64,000 nucleotides of DNA from Monarcha castaneiventris obscurior (Eukaryota > Chordata > Aves > Passeriformes > Monarchidae). Made by a program: the position numbers and the translations under genes. The notes below the pieces were generated by a model. It saw only the letters and a program-made list of their open reading frames with translations. It was not told where the DNA came from and made no database searches. Shown one piece after another: positions 40,240 to 51,983 of the stretch. Positions within the stretch are counted from its first letter, which is position 1, and each line of letters begins with the position of its first letter. The stretch covers positions 23,656,001 through 23,720,000 of the forward strand of contig JAMPIT010000379.1 of NCBI GenBank assembly GCA_026261815.1. The letters are read 5' to 3'.

Positions 40240-40293
40240 CTGCCTTGGACAGGATGGATGGCTTGCAGTGATATTAACAGATGTGGTATCTTG
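40240..40293 (-). other. Possible internal exon (weak candidate)
   Basis: On the minus strand an acceptor (TTGCATCTTCAACCTGCAG) precedes 54 bp, 18 codons open in phase 0: QDTTSVNITASHPSCPRQ, with an NIT glycosylation sequon. A consensus donor (CAG|GTAAGGAT) follows. At 18 codons an open frame is likely by chance. No protein family is recognised. Confidence 0.12.
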
Positions 40294-43200
40294 CTGCAGG
40301 TTGAAGATGCAAGTTCAGGAGACGCTCCAAAGGTCTGGCCCAGCTGTAAGCAGGTACACAGGAATTTGGGATGTGGATGCAGGACTAGGCTTCCTCTCAG
40401 TGGGATTAACTACAGCGGCTTGTTTGTCTTACTCCAATGGGCCTTCCTCCATGCACAAACAGAGGGGTGGTGGTATAAAGGCAAATTGGAGAGGTTTTTT
40501 GGCCGGGAATAATATTACAGCTCTCTCCCATCTGCGAGATCTCAAATCTGTCCCTTAGGTTTAGGCTTCAGTCCCAGGCTTTCCTTAGAGCTACTCTAAC
40601 ATCAGTGGAAACCACAAAGAGAAAGTTTCCACATGGTCTTTGGCCAGCAGAGCCTCATTTTCCCTTTCTCTTTTTTCAGGAGGAAAAAAACACCCAACAT
40701 CTCACCAAGAATTCAGCTGCTGCGAGATCTTGTTGGATATTCATGATTTCTGGCTTTGTGTGAGGATTGGAGCCTTAAAAGCAGGTTCCCCATTTCCCCA
40801 GGCCACGCAGGTCTGCATAGGGAGGCTGGATGTCCTCCTCCCAGTGCAAGTGTCAAGATCCCCCATACCCTTTGCAGCCTGCTGAGCCCCCAGAAGTTCA
40901 GAGACAACCTTACCAGCTACCAGAACGTGGCTTATCTGACTGCCTGTTGTGCACAAGAAGTGAAGCAGCTTGAGTGTTTTAGCATGATTAACTTTGCTAG
41001 AAATGTTTCCCAGTCTTCAGAGTTTGGTCTTTGGAGCTGTTACAGGCTCTGTACAAGTCTTTTTCCTGTTTTAGGCAGAGGAATTGCCTCAGCCAGCTCC
41101 CTGGGGTGTAGTGAGTGGTTAGAAGTATATGTAGGCATCTATACATCCACTTTTTACCTACATCATCTCTTTAAATGGTGTTTACTGGCTTTGTTTCACA
41201 GCTTATACTTTGTTTTGTATATACCCTTATTCATCCTTATTTTAAATTCCATTTCTGAACCTCAAATTAACATTCATTCAAAAATTTCAGACCACTCCTG
41301 CCTCAGGAGAGAGGCCTGAACCATGGGCTTCAATCTCAACTTTTTGTGTTTTCCTAATCCATAGAAAGATGGTTTATATGCTGCATGGTAACATAGCTTC
41401 AACGTCAGAGTTGGAAAAATTCCTCTTCAGCACCCTGTGGCTTAAAGTTTATGTGCTCTCCTTTCCAAGAGACAATGTTAAATTTGTTCTCATACAGGCA
41501 CAAGAGGAAAATGAAATGTCTGTGCCGTCATGAACGACCGTCCTACCTTTCTTGCCGTTCTAAAAAGACAAAGGGCTGGAAAGGCAGGGCACCATGGTCT
41601 TTAAATGTCTCCTGTGACTTTTATGGCATGAATTTGTTGGTGCATATGAGGCATACTGTAAGAACTTAGTTCCCTACCTGTCTCTTCCTTAGTGCCTTGC
41701 TCCTGACAGCTTTGATGGGCCAAGGAAACAGCCAGCTGCTCTGACCTAGCATTCAGGAAATAACCTGTAGGAAGATACCAAGCCCATGTGGAGTTTCTCT
41801 GCCTATAGGATCAGCTAGCAGGCCAGCACAACTTCTGGGTCCTAACTTTAAATTTTGGGCTTTCAAGTCATACATATGTCCTGCTTTATGGACTTACATC
41901 CCTACTGGCCTAAACCATGAGTGCCACTTGCTGGCAGAAGCAGGCCTGGAGTCATCTGCAAATATTTTCATGTTCTTTGATTTCAGGAGAACTGGGGAAA
42001 CTAAACATAACATTCTCATTGTAAATCAGCTCTTGGGCTTAAAAGATGCATTGACTTCCAGTTTTCTGAAGATCTTTCAGCTCATCTGTCTTGTTTTTGA
42101 ATTACGGTATAGGAAATGCATCCACATGGTCACATCTCAAATCAGAGATGGTAACAGCTTACACCATTCCAAGTCTGTCACCATATCTAGCCATGCATCA
42201 GCATATTCCTCCCTCTCTTTATAAACTGTATTCCCATAAACAAAAATTTTGCCTAGTCCTCAGTTTCAAAAAGGTAGCACTGTGTTTCCCCAGAATAATT
42301 GTTCAAGACACACAAAATACTTTGGAGAAAATACTCTAACTAAAACAGTGTTGTCTTCAGATGTACATCCAGAGTCTATTGTTATTTATATTATGTGACA
42401 AATTAAGCCAAGTGAAACAATACTAATTATCCAAACACCTTCAGTTCTGCTACCTAGCACAATAAGCACAATAGCATATTCCATCTTGGGCTGGGTTTGT
42501 ATTTAAAAGCAGCATATGAAAGGATTCAATTAATGTTCTTATATCTCATCAGTTTCTGATAATTAATATGAGCTGTAAGGGCTTTATGGATTGCTGGTTT
42601 GATAATTCAGCAGGCAGCTAAAGTAATAGAGGGTATGATGGAAAGACAGCCTCAAAGCCGCCTTGTGGAGTGCACTAAGTGATTGATCCCAAAGAATAAT
42701 AGGGATGGAAATTGCTGTGCTCATTCACGGATAATATATGACAGAAGTAAGGCAAGCAGCAAGTTAGCAGATGACTCAGCCAAGCATCTATGACTGAACA
42801 AAGTGTGATTCTAACCTTCTGTCATTGAAAATATATTTAATGGAAACATTATCATTCTGATACATTACTTGCTAAGATAAGACATGTTTATAGTACAGTT
42901 GCCCTGTGATGTTACTATAGGACTAGATTTTGGCACACTTGCTCTTGCTGAATTGTACTTAGTCCCAACATAAATCTATTCCTCGTGGAGCAAGAGAATA
43001 TTCAAAAAGAGCAAGTGAGCCAAAAGCTGGTCCAAAGTTGGCTGGAGCTAAACATCACCAGACAAATATAAAGAATCCTATTCATTTTTAATATGCAGAG
43101 AGGAAGATCTCTATAAACACTGAGAACCACATGTAAGGTTCTTCCTTTGTAATAACTCTTTCAACCTATAAGTAGAACACTGGACAATATAATTTATTTT

Positions 43201-44581
43201 TTTAATTAACAAATATGAATGGCCACATGCCTCAGATGCAGATCAAAGGAGCAGGATGCTGAAGGGATGGATTAAAGTTAGCTGCCTTTTCCCAGTGTCT
43301 GGGAGAGCTCAGTTTGTAACATTTTTATTGATAGGAGTACTCAGGTGCTCAGCAGCAGAATAGAGCATGAAGCCTAGAGTGTTGCATTAAAGTAAAACTT
43401 GCTGAAGGTAGGGGGAGGAGGATAAAAATGAAGCATGATAATTTCTAGAGCACATTATACATGTATGCTGGTCAGGGATGGCTTGCAGCAACTCTGCAGT
43501 ACTGTGCAGCAGTGCCCTGCCAACAGAATTCATGCTGAAAACATATGTTCTTCTGCTCAAACCAGCTTTCACTACATCTGGAAACCAAGAGTTAGAGGGG
43601 GAGGGAAAAAATAAGGCAGCAGCATATGTAATTCTCTTCTAAGAGAAACCATTCATTTGTTCATGAAAGAAATCTTTCTGCTTTTATCACCAGCAGAAAT
43701 TCTCACAAAGTTCTTGAATGGATATTTAAAAGCTTGGTGGGAAAACAAACAAAAAAAAAGGTAGTGTGAGGGAATGTAGGTAATGGCAGACATTTATGAC
43801 TTTCTTCCTGAAGTAAAGTCATGTCTTGATATCAAGAGCAATCTTATTAACAAAAAGTGGAAAACTTGGCAAAAATATTGTTTAAAATGACTGCAAGACT
43901 CGCAAAACCCCCAGAATAACTCTGTTTTGCTGTCAGAAGCCTGGGAAACACAAAACAGATGTTCTGCCCAGCCTCTGTTACTCAGCCAGATCTCTCCTTG
44001 CTATGCAGGCAGCTGTACCACATGGCTTTTCTGAGAAAGAAACAGTGCTTTCCTTTGGCACTTCTGCATCTTTCTCACTGACCAGCCAGACACTGTCATC
44101 AGATGAAGACAGCTTCTGTCATCCTTCCTGCTACCTAAGTCTGCAGAATCTCAAGACTGAGCAGCTCTGTGCTTTGAAAAATAGAAGCATTAGGTACAAG
44201 TTTTGGCAAGCCCTGGCTCCTCAGGCGATTGCTGGTGCTGCTGAAGTCAGAAGGCACTACTCACTCTAATGGGTGGTGGCAGCAGAGCTCTCTGTTTGCA
44301 CCCTAAACAATGCACACATTATTAGAGCTAATGGCAGCTACGTGGACACGTAACAATATAGCCTTGAGACCACAGCCTGGGAATTCCACAAGAGCAGATT
44401 TGGGGGTTTTTTGTTCATGGGAGAAAATATGGTGACTAAGAGGAAAATCTCTTGAGCAGAGGCTGAGCTCCCTGCTGGGTTGCTTAAGAAGGGAGGGGTG
44501 AGGTCAGGGACTTCTGTCTCCAAATGACATTTGGGGGAATTTTAAGACCTTATGTTGAACTCTGGATCCTCCATTTCAGAA

Positions 44582-45190
44582 AATCATAGAATCACAGAAT
44601 TTTTGGGGGTGGAAGGGGGCCTTGAAGATCATCTAGTTTCAGCCCCCTGGTGTGGGCAGGGACACCTTCAGCTAGACCAGGTTGCTCAGAGTCCCATCCA
44701 ACCTGGCCTTGAACACCTTCAGAAATGTGGCAACCACAACTTCCTGAGCAATCTGTTCCAGTGCCTCACCACCCTCACAGTAAAGAATTATTTCCTAATA
44801 TCTAATCTAAACCTAGTCTCTTTAAATTTGACTCAATTCCCCCTTGTTCTGTCACTAAATGCTCTTGTAAATAGTCTCTCTTCATCTTTCCTGTAAGGCA
44901 CTGGAGAGCCAAAATTGGGTCACCCTGAAGCCTTGTCTTTTCCAGGCTGAACAATCCCAATTCTCTCCGCCCTTCCTCATAGGAGAGGTGATCCATCTCA
45001 GAACACAATTGCCTTTCTGGGGTGCAAGGGCACATTGCTGGGTCATGTTCAGCCTCTCACCCACCAACACCCCTAAGTCCTTCTGGGCAGGGCTGCTCTG
45101 GGTCTGTTCATCCCCAGCCCGAGTTGATACTGGATGTTGTTCCAAGCCAGGTGCAGCACTGTGCACTCGGTCTTGTTAAACTGCACGAGG
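44582..45190 (-). mobile_element. CR1 LINE with internal deletion
   Basis: Minus-strand CR1 with tail complement AAATCATAGAATCACAGAAT at its plus-strand start. Two overlapping minus frames cover successive parts of the reverse-transcriptase end. One reads KDLGVLVGERLNMTQQCALA and then PQKGNCVLRW. The other reads HLSYEEGRRELGLFSLEK and on to a degraded C-terminus. In intact relatives about 60 residues separate these parts; here they abut near 44,990-45,005 in different frames. That implies an internal deletion of roughly 190 bases. Homology becomes doubtful past 45,190. Confidence 0.9.
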
Positions 45191-46342
45191 CATTTAGCTG
45201 CTGCCTCACCCTGAAGGCACGTGATGCCTCCAGCTCAATATTTCGGGATGTTCAGCTTTCTCAGTCTGGGTGACGGGGTCACAAATCTGCATAGGCAGAA
45301 ATGAATGTTTCACCCAGGATTCATCGCCTCCTCTCCTCAGTCCTCTAACAAATGGCTGGTGGTGGTTGGACTCCTCATCCTCATCTTCCATGTGAAAACG
45401 CTTGCTTAAGCATCTTGCTCTTGGCAAGTTGTGTCTGTGAATCCCCAGTGCTCTTCAACATCTGGGATTTAGCATCCACTCTCTCTGGGGACACTTCCTT
45501 GGAAAAACACATGGTTATTTCATGTAGGCAGATTGCTGCCTCACATCTGGATATCTGTGGGTACCCTTTGCAGCTGTAAACCTTGGTCAGAGGAGGGAAG
45601 TCTCAGAATCTAACCCTAAAATCTACAAAGATTAGTCTGATTCTTTAAAACTATCTGAATAATAATATAATTTATAAATCATTCTGCAAAGACAGGGATG
45701 GGGAAGAGAGAAGCTATTGCATTACACACCCTCAGCTCCTAAATTCACCAGGAGGTGGAGGGATTTAGACCTCTGGCAGTCTCTTAAAACGATTAAGGAA
45801 GAAAAGGAGGCTCACTTTGTAGTGGAAGGGGAGCCTTCTAGTGCAGATCACATTAACAAGACAGGCTTACAAGGTCTTATTAGCAGAATCATACTAAAAC
45901 AGATTTGGGACAAGTGAGGTATTTTAACTATATGAAAGGGAAATAATAAAGAGAGAGACACTGTCACTCCTTGAAAGTCACTCTTGAAAGAAAAAACAAT
46001 AAAGAATTTTCTGTTTTCATCCCTGTGGAAAGATGGCTGGGACCCCATGGAAAGATGGCTGGGAGTAAAATCAGAGGAAACTGAGAAGTTACAGTCACAT
46101 CCTAACAGGAGTTATAACAGTACAGAAATCATAGGTTAAAATAAGGTTGCTGCATGGATGGAATGCAGTTGGCATGCTCCATGATGATTCTGCCCACACA
46201 ATCTGCAACCAGAAGCACCTGCTAAGGGGGAGGAATGGAGAGTGGAGCAACTGGAGACACCACAGCCAGGCTCTGTAGAAATCTTTGCAGAGAGGGGAAC
46301 TCTGGTAGTTTGAACCTGTCAACCAAGGGAGATAGGAGAAGG
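45191..46342. other. Mostly unrecognised sequence, possibly the 5' part of an old CR1
   Basis: No gene is recognised. If the LTR to the right interrupts an old plus-strand CR1, the last several hundred bases here (lysine- and glutamate-rich in places, such as KEEKEAHFVVEGEPS in a frame near 45,780) may belong to the same LINE. The similarity is too weak to state firmly. A 22-bp tandem duplication lies at 46,026-46,064. Confidence 0.35.
46026..46064. repeat. 22-bp tandem duplication
   Basis: TGGAAAGATGGCTGGGA occurs at 46,026-46,042 and again at 46,048-46,064, a period of 22. The intervening bases are ACCCCA-like. Recent slippage duplication. Confidence 0.85.
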
Positions 46343-47202
46343 TGCCTTACTGTTGAGCCAAAAACTGTACTGCAATCACTGTCCTTGGATAAACTTGGTT
46401 CTTTATAACCTAATTATAATATTAACACACACCTCCATCCCAAAGTTACCCATGTCCAAAGTACAACCACCCCTCACTGGGCCTGTGCTCTCTATTTTAT
46501 TGACTGTATCTTTAAGAGTGAAGTGAGAGACTAACACCAATCAGTAACAAAGGTATTGATGGCTAAAGTCATTCAAGCTCCACCTAAACATAAAGAAATA
46601 GTATAAAAGTAAGTGAAGAATGGGGAAAAAGTTAGGGAAGACTCCATCGTAACTGCTGGGATCAGTCGATGGGCTGAACCTGCCTTCTCCCCATAGAACC
46701 TGCCTGTTGGGTAAGAACCCTACTCTGCGTGCTGGATACTTTGATTGGGGATTAGAGCTTGTCTGTGCATCACTTTGAATACATTTTTGAAGTCAGACAC
46801 TATCACCAGCAATCCTTGAACCTTAACCTGCCACAATCTTATATTACTAAAGAGTGTTACTCCATAAACTGTTGGCTTGAGTCCTCCCCAGATGCTGGCA
46901 GTCACCGGCAGCAGGCAACATACTCGAACAAAGTGGAAGATCCACTGATGGGTCATAAAGTGGGAAAACCCACTGAGGGGTGTCCCTTATGCTGTTGGTG
47001 TATTTCCCTGAATAAGCCAGTGGAACTGTCCTACACAGCAGGACTGTTCAGCGAAGGGTCCCCATAACAGGACGCTCACAGACTGCTCAGGCACAAGGGT
47101 TTTGGCTTTCCTGGGGAGCTGGCAGACAAATCAAACACTAAGGGCTGAGGAAATTTCCCCACATTAAGGGTCAAGGAAATCTCCCCTATTCACGTGACAA
47201 TA
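46343..47202 (+). mobile_element. Probable solo LTR of an avian endogenous retrovirus
   Basis: About 860 bp with LTR-like organisation: a TATA box (GTATAAAAGT at 46,601-46,610), then a likely R/U5 region. The blocks 'cttctccccatagaacctgc', 'gaaccctactctgcgtgctgg' and 'ttgaagtcagacactatcac' match, from memory, avian endogenous-retrovirus LTRs. The proposed left end begins TG. The sequence GAGAAGG flanks both sides (46,336-46,342 and 47,203-47,209), a candidate target-site duplication. The right end is uncertain by a few bases: CA falls at 47,198-47,199. No gag, pol or env remnant adjoins it, so a solo LTR formed by recombination is the simplest reading. The class (ERVL-like) is a guess. Confidence 0.6.
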
Positions 47203-49068
47203 GAGAAGGAGGCGCTGAGAATAAAAAGGTAAAACAATTTGTATGAGAGTGATCGTGAAATGACAAAGTTTAAGATCTTTATAAAGAGAATGAAAAAAAT
47301 GAAGTGCTAGATAGTAAATTTCAGTAACTGCAAAGGATTGATAGGCAAAGTCTTGTGTTAGGAAAAGATGAAACGAGCTGGCAACTTCTCAAAGATTCAG
47401 AGAAAGAAATAATTTGTAAAAAGATACAAATTCAGCAAAATCATGAGCTCCACTGATCTCAGGCCCAAGAGGAAATGTAGGAAATAAACAGTAGGTGAGA
47501 TTACTAAAGCCGGGCATAAAAGCAAAAGCATGTAAGAACAGAGACATCAAGGACAAGTGGAAATCACAATACGTTTATAGTAAGGAAAAGGCTGGTGGAG
47601 TGGGAAACACAGAGATGAAGGTCATAGTGTTTAATGACTTTTTTTCCATCTATCATCCCTATAGCAGTGATCAGGTGGTTAATGTCATTAATTCCAAGGA
47701 CAAAAGGAAAGAGCAAACCAGAGAGGAATTAGGTAGGCTCACCTTTACAACTGGCTGAGCTTCCTTATCTGACACAAGAATATCTCTGGCTTGTCAGCAG
47801 TTATCACTGAGGCCTTGCAAGAAGCAGCTGGGTTACCAAGAGTCTGGAAAAGGTCAGGAGAAAGGAAGGGACAATGAAAAGACAGAGAAAGTAGAGTCAG
47901 AGGATCATGGAGATGCCAGCTTAAATGCAGTCTCTGAAAAATACTTCACAAATAAGCAAACAAACTTCTTGGGAGGAACTGAAAGGTGAAAAGGTTAATA
48001 TCCATTTTGGATCTACTAAGTACAAATCATCTGAAACAAGGGGGGAAGCACTGGATAGCAGCTATCTTTGCTTTAATCAGGTTTTGACAGTTTTACATCG
48101 CAAATTTCACAAGAAAGCAATCCAGTCTATGTGCTGTTTGCAAGCTGTTCTGGTACCTGTACCTGCAGGTCAGTTGGAAAGGTTTGCTAAGTGAATGGAG
48201 GCCCTGGACAGGATGATGTGGGATACCAGAGTCAGTTTTGCCCAGTGCCATCACTGTCTGGATGATGGGAAAGGAGACTTGCTAGATAACTCAGCAGATT
48301 ATACTGCTGGGAGGAGTGGCAAGTACATTGCAGGAGTGCTTTAGAATTCAAAGTGCCCTTGGGAAACCAGTGAAATGGCCTGGAAAACACACAAGATGAA
48401 TTTCCACGGTGAAAATGCAAGGTGCTGCAGTTTGACAGGATTGATCACAAATCTGAGGTTGGTGAGAACAAAATTAAACAAAGCTGTGTCATGAAAAAGG
48501 CAAACATTGTGCGGGGTGTGTAAAAAGTAGAGCTGAGGAGAGATACTTAGAGAAATACTATGTATTTTTAACTCAGCAATAGCTGTAATTTGAGACGTAT
48601 GTGGACAAATTTGAGAATGTCCAAAGGAAAGCAACAAGAGGTCTAAAAAAGCATGACCTTGGAGGAAATAGTGAAGAAATTAGTTTGGTGTGGTCTCAAG
48701 AAAAACAGACGGGGGAGGGGATGGTAACAGCTTTTTAGTACATAAGGGCTGCTGTGAGGAGGAAAGGCGTAACCTGCCCTCTGCATCTGCAGGGGATAGG
48801 TCAAGAAGCACTGGAGTTCAGCTGCTGCAAAGGAAGTGTATAAAAATTTTCTGAGGCATTAGGGAAAACTTTCTAATGGTACAATTAGGGAAGCACTAGA
48901 ATAGATTGCCTGGGGAAGAAGTGGAGCCTCCATCACTGGCGGTCTCAACAATTTAGGCTAACATCTGTCAGGAACAACACACATATAACCAAACTGGCTG
49001 GGGGCCAGGGAAGTGACTACATGACCTCCTGAAGTCCCTTCCAGACCTGTTTTTCTCTGGTTCTAATC
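47203..49068 (+). mobile_element. Old CR1-type LINE copy, about 1.9 kb
   Basis: Plus-strand, heavily mutated CR1. The left part corresponds to the linker before the reverse transcriptase. A frame at about 47,630-47,690 reads VFNDFFSIYHPYSSD, like the CR1 'EVFNAFFASVF' motif. The right part includes 'gagaatgtccaaaggaaagcaacaagagg' (an ERVQRKATRGL-like motif), an 'ggaaaactttctaatggtac' segment, and the 3' end 'ctgaagtcccttccagacctg' near 49,045. Many stops and indels. It lacks the (ATTCTATG)n-type tail of young avian CR1 and belongs to an older subfamily. It starts where the LTR ends, so the LTR may split it. Confidence 0.75.
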
Positions 49069-50224
49069 ATTCAGGAGCCTCCCTCCCTGGCAATGCTCTG
49101 TACTTTCGGAATGAACCATTTGACATGCTGCTTAATTACTACCCTAGTTTCTTTGCATTCCTCTATATTAGGTTGTGGGCTCTATATTAAGTTGTAGCTT
49201 ATCTGAAAGAGAAGTAATGTTTCACTTCAAGTTCCTCCAGCAAATGTTAGGGATGCCTCTTCAGACCCATTGTGTTTCCATGTTTTCAGCAGTTTAAATT
49301 TAGGCACCCCTCAGGACAGCCCCAGATCCTAAACCCAGTGCATGAGAGAGGAGAGCTGGAACCTAAACCAAGGAAGGAGTAAAGAGCTACAGCCTGGTGA
49401 GCTGCTGTGCGCCACGCAGGGAGTGAGGCAGGCTGAGCTCTTACAACCTTCCCCCCGTAGTAGGTTCAACTCCCCCTCCCCTGCAGACAGAAATCTGTAA
49501 TTTATCACTGACAAGAGGGACCTGAAGGATCGAGACACAGAGCTGCCTTGTCTCCCTAGCCCACCCAGAGATGCCAGATGCTCAGAGATGCCACTCAGAG
49601 ATGCCACTCACTGGTTACCTGGCAGTACCTGAGCACAGCCTGTATCACTGAGACCTTCACAGTTCGTCTGTGCCCTGCTTGGTTCCCCAGACCTGGGGAA
49701 ATATTACCAAGAGAATCTGCTGAACAAAAACCGAAGTGCAGGAATAGAGAAAAGGTAAAGAATTTTTATATTGACCCTGCGTCTTGTATCACCTCAAATT
49801 TGGTTTACCAGAGTTTCCAGTATCCTCGTAAGACATACTAAACAGCAACATTCTCAAAAATAATCATCTTTTAAAGTGCTTAGAAAATGCCTGACCTAAG
49901 AGAAAAGAGAGCTGTTAAGTGGACCATTTACCTTAATGTGATATTTCTAGCTGAGATGAAAGTACTCTGTCAGGTGGACAGGGTCAGAAGCTTGTCTCCA
50001 TGAGCACTCCTCTCCTGTGATATGGAACAAGCATGCCCATTCCGATCTCCTCCCCAGAAACCTCAGCAATGGGTTTGTCTTGCATTTAATCTGGTATTGG
50101 CTGTAGCACAGCGTGGTGGCTGCTGAGCCTACGGTACCAGGGACAAAGAGAGTCTGCTGGTGGGACAGTCCCTGGTGAGAGAGCCTCCCCAGGTCAGGGC
50201 GAACAGAAAAGGCTTCCCCCAGCA
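49069..50224. other. Unrecognised non-coding sequence
   Basis: No gene is recognised. It contains a 13-bp tandem repeat near 49,581 and a near-duplicate CTCTATATTA(A/G)GTTGT pair around 49,165-49,195. One 64-bp segment (49,691-49,754) has a good acceptor (GCCCTGCTTGGTTCCCCAG) and the donor AAAAG|GTAAAG, with one open frame, PGEILPRESAEQKPKC and on. It is a chance-level exon candidate. The LTR to the right may extend into this stretch. Confidence 0.45.
49581..49610. repeat. 13-bp tandem repeat
   Basis: CTCAGAGATGCCA occurs twice in tandem (49,581 and 49,594), followed by CTCA. A degenerate copy lies just upstream at 49,565 (CCAGAGATGCCA). Confidence 0.85.
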
Positions 50225-50620
50225 TGCATCGTTCTGATCTACCCCAGCTCTGCTTCCCTGGCTGGCCCCTGGCCCCTCCGCCCCCCTGCTACATTATATG
50301 CATCATATCCCAGAAGGTTCTCCACTCCAGGTTCCCCCTATTGGCCTTTGCCCCTCACCACTCCCTCAGAGTTCCATTGGCTCCCATTCCCTAGTCCCGC
50401 CTTTGTACCACCCCCATGCCCTCAGATCATTGGTCCGTGATGCTCACCCCGCTCCCGTACTTAAACCTGGACTCTCCATTGTCTTTTGTCTTCATCCCTG
50501 ATCCCTTCACAGTGTGGCTGCAATAAACCTCATCTGTGGAACTTTATACAGAGACCCTTCCAGCCCCTTTGGTGTCAACCCTTATTACGGAAGCTGTCCA
50601 TGTGTGTGGCTGATCCTGCT
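50225..50620 (+). mobile_element. Probable ERVK-like LTR (edges uncertain)
   Basis: A GC-rich block with promoter structure typical of avian betaretrovirus-like LTRs. Repeated CCAAT-box elements are seen (ATTGGC near 50,340, CCATTGGC near 50,374, ATTGGTCC near 50,430). A TATA-like TACTTAAACC lies near 50,458. A polyadenylation signal follows (GCAATAAACC, AATAAA near 50,523), with a U5-like 'tggaactttatacagagac' and 'tcaacccttattacgg'. Orientation is plus. Exact ends and a target-site duplication were not found, and the element may begin nearer 49,960 or extend to about 50,780. No retroviral coding remnant is recognised. Confidence 0.6.
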
Positions 50621-51319
50621 GAGTGGCTTTGCTAAAGAGGCGCTTTTGGAAGATCACAGCACCTCACACTATGGCACAGAAGCTGTGGCACCCGGCATAG
50701 CCATAGCATGGAAACACCTGCAGTCAGAGACAGCAGAGGGAAGGACTTCGGTGCCCAAAGCTTGCATCTAAAGGGAGGAAGGAGTGATGTTCACATATAT
50801 ATGAAGGAAGCATAACTCAGACATCTTCGGAGAGCCATGGCTTCAATGGAGCCCGTAAACCCAGGGGGAAAGATAATGGGTGGCTGACACTGACCTCCCC
50901 CAAATGTTGTCAAACTGATCGCCTCCCCTGGGATTTTACTTTTCCGCTATGTGTCTGTCCTCCTTTCATGTTTGCTGACACAGTTTGCCCTCAGTTCTTG
51001 TGGTAGGTCCAAAATCCTCATTCTTTATTCCTCATTCATCTTACGCCTCATAGCTTCTGTTTGCAGAAAGCATTCACAGTTGCCAGCTCACTGAAGGGAA
51101 AAACTTGAGCTTTCTGAATTTCTTAGTGTCCTCAGAACACAAAACTCCAAAATAATGTCATCTGACTCCTCAGGCAAACACTTCAGTTGAGAGAGACTGA
51201 TAAATCACATTTAAATGCAAGGAGAAATTGCCATTCATGGTTGGCTCCGAACTGGCTTGGGAGGTCAGTGGCATCTGACTCCTACTCCAGTAGAGCTTTA
51301 ATTTGTTTAAGAGATGAGT
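50621..51319. other. Unrecognised non-coding sequence
   Basis: The left 150 bases may belong to the LTR or its internal leader. The rest shows no gene or known repeat. Confidence 0.45.
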
Positions 51320-51450
51320 GAATAGGTTGGAACACAGACCTGGGCAACTAGCTCTAGGTGGCTCTTCTTGAGCAGGGAGGTTTGACCTAATGACCTCCAG
51401 ATCAGCCTCAACCATAATGTGATTCTGTGTGATTCTATGTGGTTCTGTGT
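51320..51450 (+). mobile_element. CR1 LINE 3' tail fragment
   Basis: Plus-strand CR1 3' end: 'ggaggtttgacctaatgacctccagatcagcctcaacc' leads into GTGATTCTGTGTGATTCTAT and GTGGTTCTGTG, the short tandem tail that marks CR1 ends. Strongly 5'-truncated; the left edge is uncertain. Confidence 0.8.
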
Positions 51451-51589
51451 CTCCTTTAATTCCTGAGCCTGCATCTCCTGAAACAGCCTGTTTCTTTCTC
51501 GACTCGTGTTTCAAGTGTTGCTTTCCATCCTTGTGCATTAGATAGGTCAAATAACAAACAATTGACTGCAAACCCCAGTAAAATCATGA

Positions 51590-51983
51590 GTCCTATGATG
51601 AGCAGCTGAGGGAGCTGAGGTTGTTTAGCCTGTGAAAAAAGGAGGCTCGGGGGAGACCTTACTGCTCTGCACAGCTACCTAAAAGGAGGTTGCGGCAAGG
51701 TGGGGATCAGTCTCTTCTCCCAGGTGACTGCTGACAGGACAAGAGGACGTGGCCTCAACCTGCACCAAGGGAAGTTCAGGTTGGATGTAAGGAAGAATTT
51801 CTTCATGGAAAGGGCTCTTAAGCATTGGAATGAGCCGCCGAGGTAGGTGGTGGAGTCACCCCCCCTGGAGGTGTTCAAGAAATACCTGGGTGTGTCACTT
51901 AGCGCTATGGCTTTAGTTGACAATGTGGTGTTTGGTCAAAGGTTGGTCTTTTAAAACCTAGTGATTGATACTGTGACACTGTG
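51590..51983 (+). mobile_element. CR1 LINE, 3' fragment
   Basis: Plus-strand CR1 of a second copy. It starts 'gatgagcagctgagggagctgagg' (the [12 protein letters not shown] motif of the reverse-transcriptase end). It continues through 'ttggatgtaaggaagaatttcttc' (the DVRKNFF-like motif) and 'gtgttcaagaaatacctggg'. It ends in a short tail, ATTGATACTGTGACACTGTG. Stops and indels break the frame. It sits about 140 bp from the previous CR1 tail in the same orientation, so these are two insertions, not one interrupted copy. Confidence 0.92.

Larger units (their letters stand above)
36366..44581. other. Long unique AT-rich non-coding stretch
   Basis: About 8 kb without transposons or known genes. 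Blocks at 37,810-38,480 and 42,430-42,790 are repeat-free and rich in TAAT-type motifs, as vertebrate conserved non-coding elements often are. The longest open frames of the window lie at 40,058-40,558 (166 codons) and 40,756-41,319 (187 codons), both plus strand. Neither resembles a known protein. T/G-rich low complexity occurs near 39,695-39,770. Confidence 0.5.

Noticed and set aside
44802..45166. Two overlapping minus-strand frames as host genes
   Set aside because: Both are CR1 reverse-transcriptase remnants brought together by an internal deletion.
51170..51571. 133-codon minus-strand open frame
   Set aside because: It runs antisense across a CR1 tail (the PHRITQNHIM-type stretch is the tail read backwards) and matches no protein.
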